A stretch of 64,000 bases of DNA from Nicotiana tabacum (lineage: Eukaryota > Streptophyta > Magnoliopsida > Solanales > Solanaceae), in assembly GCF_000715075.1 (NCBI RefSeq), contig NC_134095.1, positions 11,022,722 to 11,086,721 of the forward strand, written 5' to 3'. Position 1 is the first letter of the stretch, and every line of letters begins with the position of its first letter. The translations under genes and the position numbers were made by a program. Of this stretch, positions 54,851 through 64,000 are shown piece after piece. The notes under the pieces were generated by a model. It was not told where the DNA came from, ran no database searches, and saw only the letters and a list, made by a program, of their open reading frames with translations.

Positions 54851-55511
54851 TCTATTGGGGAACGAGGAATGATATTACTTGTTATTGGCTCGAGTGAGAT
54901 CGAAGGTACCCATATATCAGAACCATGAACGAACGATACGACGGGTCTCGGGCATGGCCGATTTCGGAAAGAATCAAGCTCGAGTAAGATGAAAGATCGA
55001 GGGTAAAGTAAAGACGGTTAAAGGAGATAAAATAGGGAACCACAATATCTGCCATCAAGTGGATATTGCAGCGCGGATCACGCCCGGTACTAGCTACAAA
55101 TCATATTTTTGTGAAAAAAAGGAAAGAAAAGATTTTTACCTTATTTAGACTTGTATTAGAGTTAAAACTCCTCTACTATATGAAAAGGAGAACCCTTTTA
55201 TTTTTTGGTCACTGTTAGCATGCATATCAAGGCAATAAAATTTATTTTAGCTTTTAGCAATTGGTTAAGTGTTCTTCAGTTGTTCATTCATTTACTTGGA
55301 ACCGAGCTCTATCTCGAGGGCTCAATTGAAACTGACCGGAAGCATTTAAATCTAACGCATGGCTTAATTATTCCGCCATTACATTTGGTTTGATCGTTTT
55401 ATCTCATTTCAATTCAATTACTTACTGCTTTTTGGTCATTTGTGTTAAATTGAACCACGTATCCTTTAATCTGCATACAAATTCAAAGTTATCTATTTTA
55501 AGGGGTAAATA
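54851..55511 (+). repeat. TE-D 5' LTR (Retand-like), borders approximate
   Basis: The start TCTATTGGGGAACG is alignable with TGTATTGGGAAAAA of TE-C, and the end GGGGTAAATA with GGTTAAACA, both lightly mutated. It directly precedes a tRNA-Lys primer site. No second LTR is visible because TE-E cuts the element. Confidence 0.55.
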
Positions 55512-55514
55512 GTT

Positions 55515-55533
55515 TGGCGGCCACTGTGGGGCT
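55515..55533 (+). other. TE-D primer-binding site, tRNA-Lys
   Basis: TGGCGGCCACTGTGGGGCT matches the complement of the plant tRNA-Lys 3' end (TGGCGCCCACCGTGGGGCT) with two mismatches. Confidence 0.75.
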
Positions 55534-55629
55534 AAGAATAATAGTGGTAATTTAATACGAATCTTGATAACGCACAATATTTTACGCTTGTTCTTTGAAG
55601 TTTGATTTCAGGACTATTCAATATATCAA

Positions 55630-57390
55630 ATTCTCAATATGCTCACTTAAGTGTTGATGCGGAATCAGGTCACCACGGTGAAAATAACAACAGGGTACCA
55701 AGCAACAACGTACCCCCTGTCGACCCTAATGTCGTTCCAATTGTTGATTCAGTCGATGCCAATTCATAGGTTGCTGTCAATTCTAACCTACCAACTGGCC
55801 CCAATAATAGCATCTATGGGGCACCTCGGTCGTCGGTTAGCGAGGCGCCCGAATGGGGAGGCGATGGAGTTATCTTACATTTTATTTTTGAGATGTTATA
55901 AGCCCAACAAGTTGCCATAGCGCAACTACAGAGTCAAAATCACAACGCAGTTGAACTCGAACGAGTTGGAGAAGATACTTGGAGGGAAGAACAGAATGTC
56001 ATAGAACCCAATGGGTCCGGACCCGGGGAAACTTCCGAGATGATGAAAATTCTTGAGCACTAACAAAACGGGTAGAATCTGGCGTAAAGAAGATAGAGGC
56101 AAATGATAAGAAAATGAAAACTTACAACTCAATGGTCGATCAGATCCCGGAGAAACCTCTGATGGTGAAGGGATCAGATTCTAAAAGTTCATTCAGAAGC
56201 CTTCCCCCCCCCCCGAGCATGATACCAAAGCCTATTCCGAAAAAGTTTCAAATGCCTGATATTCCCAAATATAATGGGACCACAGATCCAAATGAGCATG
56301 TAACCTCTTACACATGTGCAATAAAAGGTAACGACCTCGAGGATGACGAGATCGAGTCGGTATTGCTGAAGAAATTTGAAAAAATATTGTCCAAAGGAAC
56401 GATGATATGGTATCACAATTTACCTCAAAACTATATTGATTCATTTGTTATGTTTGTAGATTCCTTCGTTAAAGCTCACGCCGGGGCCATTAAAGTTGAG
56501 ACGAAGAAATCAGACCTGTTCAAAGTCAAGCAGAGGGGTAACGAGAAGCTTAGGAAATTTGTGTCGAGATTCCAAATGGAACAGATGGACTTGCCACCGG
56601 TTGCTGACGATTGAGCCATTCAGGCACTTACTCAATGGCTCAACACCCGAAGTTCAGTTGCATCTCAACAGCTAAAGCAAAATTTGATAAAGTATCAATC
56701 AGTTACCTGGGCCGATGTCCATAACTGGTATTAGTCAAAGATCAGAGTCAAGAACGACCAATTAAGGACCCATTCGGGGTCGGTCTACCCCAATAGGGCG
56801 AAAAACAAGTTTAAAAGAGTAATGGTTCAAGAGTTGAGGCCACGCCGAGACTGATACCAGCCTTACAACCCAATCTTTATTCGACCAGGAACGACAGAAG
56901 AAATGATCAAGGTCCAAGCAATCGAGGGTTGGCAAATAGAAACGGGTTCGACATATCACCCAGAGTCAGAGATATCCAGGGGCTAACAGAATATAACTTC
57001 AACATAGATGCAGCAAGTATTGTATTAGTCATCGGTCACATCAAGGAGACCAAATGGCTGAGGCTGCTCCATTCCGATCTAGCACAAAGGGATCACAATT
57101 TGATATGTAAATATCACGATACTCACGGGCATAAAACCGAGGATTGTCGGCAGTTAAGGGAAGAAGTGGCTCTTAATGGGCATTTTTTAGAATTCCTAAG
57201 TGAGCGGATACTCACGAGCATAGAATTGAGGATTGTTGGAGGAGTAGACATTCCCTAAGGACCGATGATAAAATGCACCAAAGTTTCCATCACAAGAGAA
57301 AACGAACTCGAGATTATGTTCCAGAAGGATCCATTTCATTTAGTGACGAGGATGCTGAGGGCATCATTCATCCTTATAACGATACACTAG
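55630..57390 (+). pseudogene. gag: TE-D gag, heavily decayed
   Basis: The best-preserved part is 56114-56614: KKFQMPDIPKYNGTTDPNEH, SFVKAHAGAIKVE and FQMEQMDLPPVADD, a close parallel of TE-C gag. Further on, in another frame, CKYHDTHGHKTEDCRQLREE (~57108) is the zinc-binding region. There are several stops and at least two frameshifts. A 12-base C run at about 56205 invites slippage. Confidence 0.8.
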
Positions 57391-58901
57391 TAATATTTGT
57401 ACTTATTAACAAATATTGAATTAAGTGCGTGTTAATTGATCCGGGTAGCTCGACTAACATCATCCGATAGAGAGTCATGGAACAACTAGTGCTATTGGAT
57501 CAGATCGTACCAGCAGTCCGAGTACTGAACGAGTTCAATATGGCGTGCGAGACAATGAAGGGTGAAATTACCCTATCGGTCAATACGGTCGGAACCACTC
57601 AACAAGCAAAGTTCAATGTGATCGAGGGGGATATGAGGTACAATGCCTTTTTCGGAAGACCGTGGGCTCATAACATGAGGGTGGTATCATCGACCTTGCA
57701 CCAAGCATTAGAATTTCTAACTCTAGGTGGAATTAAAACGGTCTACGGGGAACAACCGACAGCAAAAGAGATGTTTGCCGTCGAAGAAGTGATCTCGCAC
57801 CCACGATCACAGCATCGAAAGATAAGGGACTGATCGAAGAGAAAGGCACCAAATAGTAATTACAGGTCTCGGCCTCAACCCAGCCCAAAAAATGGGAGGA
57901 GCATCTAATAGATGAGGAAGATGATTTCGGGGTTCTGAGATCCTTCGTAGAACCAGATGACGCTATGCCACCAAGTCAACAATCGAGGAACTAGAGCAAG
58001 TCATATTGTTCGAGCATCTGCTAGATAGAAAGGTATATCTGGGAACGGGGCTAACCCCCAAGCTTAGGAAAAAACTCATTGATTTTCTTAAAGCAAATGC
58101 CGATTGTTTTGCCTGGTCCCACTTAGATATGACAGGAATCCCACCGAAGATAACAACTCTCGAATTGAGTTTGGATCCGAACTTCCACACAATTAAATAG
58201 AAGATGAGGCAACAGTCCGAAGTCAAGCACGTATTCATCAAAGACAAGGTATCGAAACTTTTAAAAATAGGTTTCGTTCGAAAAGTTGAATACCCGGATT
58301 GGCTAGCTAACATAGTCGTTGTACCTAAAATGGAAACAAACTTAGAATGTGTGTAGATTATAAGGATTTGAATAAGGCATGTCCAAAGGACTCGTTTTAT
58401 TTGCCTAACATCGAATGAATGATCGATGCAACGGTAGGGCACGAGACCTGAGCTTTCTCGGCGCCTATTCCAGGTACAACCAAATACGGATGGTCCCGGG
58501 GGACCAAGAGAAAACCTCTATTATAACTAAGTTCGGCACTTATTGTTATAACATGATACCATTTGAGTTAGAAAATACCGGTGCCACGTATCAACACAGG
58601 TTAACCGAATGTTCGAAGAACAAATAAGAAAATCAATGGAGGTTTATATTGATGATATGTTAGTTAAGTCCCTACGAACAGAGGACCATTTGAAGCATTT
58701 GCAAGAAACCTTTGACATACAAAGGAAATACAATATGAAGTTGAACCCGGAGAAGTGTGCCTTCCGGATCGGCTCGAGCAAGTTCCTCGGATTCAGGGTA
58801 TCTAATCGGGGAGTAGAAATCAACCTGGATAAGATAAAGGCCATAGAATACATCAACGTGATTAACAATGTCAAAGTAGTGTAAAGGCTGACCAAACGAA
58901 T
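57391..58901 (+). pseudogene. pol: TE-D protease and partial RT, cut by TE-E
   Basis: Protease: VLIDPGSSTNII (~57430) and NAFFGRPWAHNMRVV (~57640). RT in pieces: ADCFAWSHLDMTGIPPK (~58098), a frameshift near 58330 inside the VVVPK...CVDYKDLNKACPKDS region, further stops, then MEVYIDDMLVKS (~58636) and NMKLNPEKCAF. The text stops at RLTKR just after the RT palm region, where the TE-E LTR starts at 58902. RNase H and integrase are not in the window. Confidence 0.8.
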
Positions 58902-61626
58902 TGTGATGACCTAAATCACTTGATTTACAAGTCAATTCTATATTCCGAGGCCTTAAAAACCTCATTTTATCTCACCTCGATTTTCATGCACGATCCGGCG
59001 TATATCCCGAACGCTTTTATCTATAAATTTGATAAAAATGCTAATTTTGCCTTAAAAATTAAATTAAAGTTAATTTCGGTCAATATTTTAGGTAAACGGA
59101 CCCGGACCCATGATTTGACCATATTTTGGTTTTGGAGCTCGATATAGGTCTTATGTGGTATTTAAGTTCTGCCTGTAAAATTTGGTTAGAAACGGACTTC
59201 ATATGACGTGAATCGGACCCTCGGTTGTGAAAATTTGAACTTAAGAGTTATTGATATTCTTCTTCGATTTTGATGCTAAACCCGTAGTTTGAGGCATTAT
59301 TTTGGTGATTTGATCGTACGAGTAAGTTTGTATGATGTTTTTAGGGTTGTGTGCATGTCTGGTCGCGAAGCCATTCTCGCGATCGCAAAACGCAAACAGG
59401 GATGGGGAGGATTTTACTCTATGCGAACGCGAGACCCAGGTTTCGAACGCGGAGCATTATGGGGTTTGCTCTACGCGAATGCGACCGGTCAATCGCGAAT
59501 GCATAGCCGTAGGATGGGCTGGTCAGGGAACTTAGGGAGAACTACACGAACACGACCCCTTTATCACGAACGCGAAGGTTGGGTTAGGCTAAGCCTTCAC
59601 GAACGCGAAGCTTCTCCCGCGATTACGTAAGTCCACAACTGGCAGCTCTTCGCGAACGCGATAGTGCTCATGCGAACGCAATGAAAACTATCGCCCAACA
59701 CTTAAAACAGTAGCAAAATCGGGATTTAGCCACATTTTCATATTTTCAAAACTAGAGAGCAGTGAGGCAATTTTCAAGAAGCAAGTTCTTCCCCAAAGTA
59801 TTGGTATATGATTCTAAACCTTTTTCTTTCGATTTCCCTTTGCATTTCGTCAGACTTCATCCAAAAATCTAGGGTTTTTATGGTAGAAATTGGGAATCTG
59901 GATAGAGTTAGGGCTTTTTGAATAATTGGAATTTAGATCTCATTTTGGGATCGGATTTCGAAACTAATTGCATATTCGGGCTCGTGGGTAAATGAGTGAT
60001 TGGGTTTTGGTTTGAACCTCGAGTTTTGACCAAGCAGGCCGGGGGTCAATTTTTGGCCTTTTGGGGAAAATGATAGAAAACCTATAATTAAGCATTGAGT
60101 ATGAATTCTTTAGCATTTATTGACATCGTTAAATTAATTTGGGTTAGATACAAGTAAAGTGGAGGCAAATTCTAAAGGAAAAGCGGTGTTTGAGGCTTGA
60201 GTTGGCCGTAGAAGTTCGAGGTAAGTGTTTGGTCTAACCTTAGCTTGAGGGAATATGTATTGTGCTTTATTTGCTATGTGCTAGTGTAGTGTACGATGCA
60301 TAGGTGTGGTGACGAGTATCTATATGTTGGTGTCAAGCATACTTGTGGGTCTTAAATTGTGATCGTTGTGTTTCTTAATAAGTACTACGAATGCCTAAAC
60401 TGTTGACTATACATGTTGAGCAAGATTTATGATTATCTTCTTGGTATTTGGTTATTGTTGAGCATTGGCTCTAGTTGAGGTTCAATTGTGAAGTTGATTA
60501 TTGGTACATGTTTGGTTATAGCTGATTCAATTGTCGGGACATATTTAATTCTTATTATTAATTCCCTTGCCAGGATGTATTTATACTTATTGTTGATTTC
60601 CTTGCCGGGATATTGTTGTTGCTATTGTTCGGTTGAGGAAAGAGTGATACAGCACGAAAGGTGATGTTGTGCACATTCATACTCATGCATATGGTGAGGA
60701 AAGAGTGATAAAGCACGAAGGGTGATGCCGTGTACATTTATATTGATATTGATGCATATGGTGAGGAAGAGTGATAAAGCACGAAGAGTGATGCCGTGCA
60801 CATTTCTAATACTTATATGGTGAGGAAGAGAGATAAAGCACGAGAGGTGATGCCGTGTACATTTTCATTATTTAATTGCATTGGTGAGGACTGAGACTAA
60901 AAGCACGAAGGGTAATGCCGTGCACTTATTGCTAGTTTGTCATTATTTCTTGTTGTTATCGGTTCAAGTGCCTTAATTGTTTCATTCCGTTATTTCTGTG
61001 ATTTTTTACACTGCTATTCCCCCATAGCATGTTACCCCTCCCCGTTACTTTTTGAATTGTGTCTATTACTTTTATTCTGCTAGATACTGTTTAACTACAG
61101 GTTATGTTAATTGTTGTGTCCTAGCCTCGTCACTACTTCTCCGAGGTTAGGCTCGACATTTACTAGCACATGGGGTCGGTTGTACTGATACTATACTCTG
61201 CACTCTTTTGTGCAGATTCCGGTACTAGAGCATACAGACCTTAGCTAGGGGTTGCTGCCTTCAGTCCATCAGAGACCCAAGGTAGTCTTGGCGTCCCCTT
61301 CCTATCTTGTTTATTTTGTTCTTTTCTATTTCAGAGATAGACATGTATTTATTTGGTTCAGACCCTATTTATAGTATTCTAAGATAGTCCGTGAGATTGT
61401 GACACCAGTTCTGGGTGGTTTATGTTTATGGATTCGTATTGGTATTATCTAAAATGTTAAATTTTGTTCTTCTGCATTATTATTTTCGCTGTTTATAATT
61501 TGTTAACTTGAAATTGTTAAGAGATTAAAAATGAAAAGGGTAAATTAATCGGAATTGTTGTCTTGCCTATCTTTCACTAGTAGGCGTTATCACGACTCCC
61601 GAGGGTGAAAAATCTGGGTCATGACA
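58902..61626 (+). repeat. TE-E 5' LTR (Tekay-type)
   Basis: It starts TGTGATGACC inside TE-D pol and ends GTCATGACA before a tRNA-Met primer site. 2.7 kb. It holds a cluster of CG-rich GCGAACGCGA words (59360-59690) and a tandem repeat at 60637-60930. The presumed target site is CGAAT (58897-58901); the far end is outside the window. The 113-codon frame at 59289-59630 reads the CG-rich words and is not a gene. Confidence 0.8.
60637..60930 (+). repeat. Tandem repeat in TE-E LTR, about 60-67 bp x 5
   Basis: The unit contains GTGAGGAAGAGTGATAAAGC then ACGAAGGGTGATGCCGTGCA, with A/T-rich spacers of varying length. It occupies a position in the LTR similar to the 36-bp repeat in TE-B. Confidence 0.8.
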
Positions 61627-61629
61627 AGT

Positions 61630-61641
61630 TGGTATCAGAGC
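61630..61641 (+). other. TE-E primer-binding site, initiator tRNA-Met
   Basis: TGGTATCAGAGC, three bases after the LTR end. Confidence 0.9.
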
Positions 61642-61825
61642 TTTAGGTTGCTTAGGTCTCACAATTCACGGACAAGCTTGGTAGAGTCTGAGGGATTGGT
61701 ACGGAGATGTCTGTGCTTATCCCCCAGAGGCTACAAAGTTAGGAACAATTTCACTTCTATTTTTCTCTTTCGTGCGATTTGGTTTCTCAATGCTAATTGA
61801 AATTCTACTCTATTCTTTCGTAGAC

Positions 61826-63400
61826 GACGAGAACATGTGCTTATTCATCTGCTGATCCCCAGCCAGAGCCCCTAGCAACAACTCCCACGAGAGGTAGAGG
61901 ATGAGGCCGAGGCCATGCTAGGGGCTGAGGCAAGGGCAGAGTTCAGCGCAGAGAAGCAGCACCAGCGGTGGAGCCTCAGGTTGAGTTTGATGATGAGGTT
62001 CCATCCCAAACAGTTCTAGTGGGCCCTACTCAGGTCCCAGAGGGGTTCATCTCTACCCCCTTACTCCAAGATGTTGTGGTCCGTCTAGTGGGCCTTATGG
62101 AGAGTGTCACTCAAGTAGGCTTACTTTCTGTAGCACCAGCCATCTCTTAGGCTGGGGGAGGAGCACAGACTCCCGCTACCCGCACTCCGGAGCAGATGGC
62201 TCCCCAATTTCAGACTCCAGCAGCTCACCAGTTGGAGCAGTTCAGCCGGGTGTAGTAGCTCAGACCGGTGATGGAGTAGCTATGTCCGCCGATGCTTTGT
62301 GGAGGTTGGACAGGTTCACCAAGCTATTCACTACTACTTATGGTGGTACATCTTTAGAGGATCCCCAGATAGCTGTCATGAGGTTCTTCGGAACATGGGG
62401 ATAGTGGAGACCAATGGGGTCAACTTTGCTGCTTTCCGTCTATCAAGTTTCTCCAAGAAATGGTGGAGAGATTATTGTTTGACCAGACCAGTTGGACCAC
62501 CAGCTCTCACTTGGGACCAGTTCTCGAAGCTATTTATCGAGAAGTTTCTTCCCTTCACTCAGATAGAGGAGTACCATAGGTGGTTCGAGGGTCTCTAGCA
62601 GGGTTCTACGACTGTCACCCAGTACGAGATCAGAATTATTGATTTGGCTCGTCATGCTCTTCTGATACTCCCCACCGAGTGAGAGAGGGTGATGAGGTTT
62701 ATTTAGGGACTCACTCAGCCTATTAGACTGCAGATGGCTAAGGAGACAGGTAGCGATATTTCTTTCCAGGATGTGGCCAATGTGACCCGGAGGGTTGAGA
62801 TGGTTTTATTTTAGGGGAGCGGTCAGGGGTCTAATAAGAGGCCTCATCATTCTGGCAGATTTAGTGGTGCCTCGTCTGGAGGAAGGGATTCTTTTGGTAG
62901 AGGCCATCCTCCTAGGTCATTCAGTCAGCACTTCAGGTTTCTCACGGTGCTCCAGGTGGCCGTAGTTCTCATATGCACTTTTCTGATTAGTTACCCTACA
63001 ATATACCACCAGCTCCTATCAGTGCACCTCTGCTCCAGAGTTTTCAAGGTGGTTATCTAGGCCGTCAGGGTCAGTTTCAGGGTCAGCAGTCTCAGCAGCC
63101 GAAGTCTTGCTATACTTGTGGCAATACAAGGCACATTGCTAGGTTTTTCCCTCGAGCCTCGAGCAGTTCTCAGCACCAGGGTTCTCGTGCTATGGTTGCA
63201 GCACCGGATGTTCCACCGCCCGCTCAACTAGCTATAGGTAGGGGTAGAGGTGTTAGAGGGGGAGGTCAGGCAGCTAGAGGTGGAGGCTAGGCAGCTAGAG
63301 GTGGAGGCCAGCCAGCAAAAGGTGGTCCTAGGGATGTAGTTCAGAGTGATGGGGCCCAACCCTCGATGTTATGGTATGCCAGGCAGACCTAAGGCTGAGG
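61826..63400 (+). pseudogene. gag: TE-E gag, broken
   Basis: A Tekay-type Gag. The front reads TRTCAYSSADPQPEP; the expected ATG start appears to be ACG (~61827), inferred from family pattern. The middle keeps DRFTKLFTTTYGGT, KKWWRDYCLTRPVGPPALTW and FIEKFLPFTQIEEYHR. The CCHC zinc knuckle (SCYTCGNTRHIARFF, ~63106) has its last Cys replaced by Phe. Stops occur at several places, for example 61896, 61926, 62148, 62596, 62680 and 62812, with frameshifts upstream of the knuckle. Most stops sit where Gly, Gln or Trp codons are expected. Confidence 0.8.
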
Positions 63401-64000
63401 CCTCCAATGTTGTTATCACAGGTATGGTTTTAGTGTGCAGTAGAGATGCCTCAGTTCTATTTAATCCAGAGTCTACATATTCTTATGTATCATCTTATTT
63501 TGCCCTTTATCTGGTTGTGCCTCGTAATTTTTTGAGTGCTCCTGTATATGTGTCTACACCGGTGGGTGACTCTATTATGGTAGAGCGTGTTTATCGTGCT
63601 CGCGTGGTCGTTATTGGGGGTCTTGAGACCCATGTAGATCTCATACTTCTCAATACTATGGATTTCGATGTCATTTTGGGGATGGATTGGTTATCCTCTT
63701 ATCATGCTATATTAGACGGTTATGCCAAGACCGTGACCTTAGCACTACCGGGGTTGCCTCTTTTGGAGTGGAGAGGGACTCCTGGTCATTCTACCAGTAG
63801 GGTTATCTCATATATGAAGGCTCGGCGTATGGTTGATAAGGGATGTTTGGTCTATTTGGCATGTGTTCGTGATTCTAGTGCTGAGATTCCTTCTATATAT
63901 TATGTGCCCATTGTTCATGAGTTTCCAGATGTATTTTTTTCAGACCTGCCGGGGATTCCACCCGATATGGACATTGACTTTTGCATTGATTTGGCTCTAG
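63401..64000 (+). CDS. pol: TE-E protease and start of RT, open to window end
   Basis: One open frame runs from about 63395 through the last base. The protease keeps [29 protein letters not shown] and [16 protein letters not shown] begins around IVHEFPDVF (~63912). The protease active site reads FNPESTYSYV where the clade, including TE-B here, has [10 protein letters not shown]: the catalytic Asp is Asn and the Gly is Glu, so this protease should be dead despite the open frame. Both changes are G-to-A. The gene continues past the window. Confidence 0.75.

Noticed and set aside
59289..59630. 113-codon frame in the TE-E LTR
   Set aside because: It reads through the CG-rich word cluster, giving Arg-rich low-complexity protein with no family resemblance.

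Overview
This 64 kb window looks like nuclear DNA of a dicot plant, most likely a solanaceous species such as Nicotiana (inferred from repeat content and general look, not from a search). It is almost entirely transposable elements nested in and beside each other. The only host-type genes I support are two small EF-hand calcium-binding genes (16227-16499 and 36559-36828). They lie in two copies of a roughly 1.5 kb segment (about 15296-16718 and 35430-37005), now about 20 kb apart with transposons between them.

Layout. 1-14755: a large Ogre/Tat-type LTR retrotransposon (TE-A) with a tRNA-Arg primer site, LTRs of about 4.18 kb (the 5' one cut by the window edge), a broken gag and no pol. 14756-15295: most of a minus-strand LTR of the same family as TE-C, with TE-A abutting it. 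15296-16860: EF-hand copy 1. 16860-19463: decayed Ty3 3' end and LTR start. About 19538-21170: minus-strand Ty3 LTR. 21679-32389: Tekay-type chromovirus (TE-B) with two LTRs of about 3.1 kb, no gag, broken pro-pol and a chromodomain. 32390-32430: an extra primer-site and leader stub after the second LTR. 32433-35318: minus-strand Copia-like LTR and leader containing a MITE. 35430-37005: EF-hand copy 2 with a SINE. 37634-37908 and 39121-39882: MITE-like inverted-repeat elements. 39883-51945: a terminal-inverted-repeat element split by a complete Retand-like Tat retrotransposon (TE-C, 40147-51066, target duplication CTCAT). 52078-52456: Stowaway MITEs. 52592-54400: nuclear copy of mitochondrial 26S rRNA. 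54851-58901: decayed Retand-like element (TE-D), cut by a second Tekay-type element (TE-E, 58902 to the window end).

Function. TE-A can make no reverse transcriptase or integrase and would need them in trans. TE-C keeps every pol domain in order (protease, RT, a degenerate RNase H, an archaeal-type RNase H, integrase) but has several stops and frameshifts. It also carries a convergent antisense gene whose four exons join in phase.

The most interesting signal is non-coding. TE-A carries four dispersed copies of a roughly 60-70 nt motif (3643, 4492, 7206, 10398) that folds into two successive hairpins. The stem sequences differ between copies while pairing is kept (base-pair covariation), which points to a selected RNA structure in the element's transcript.
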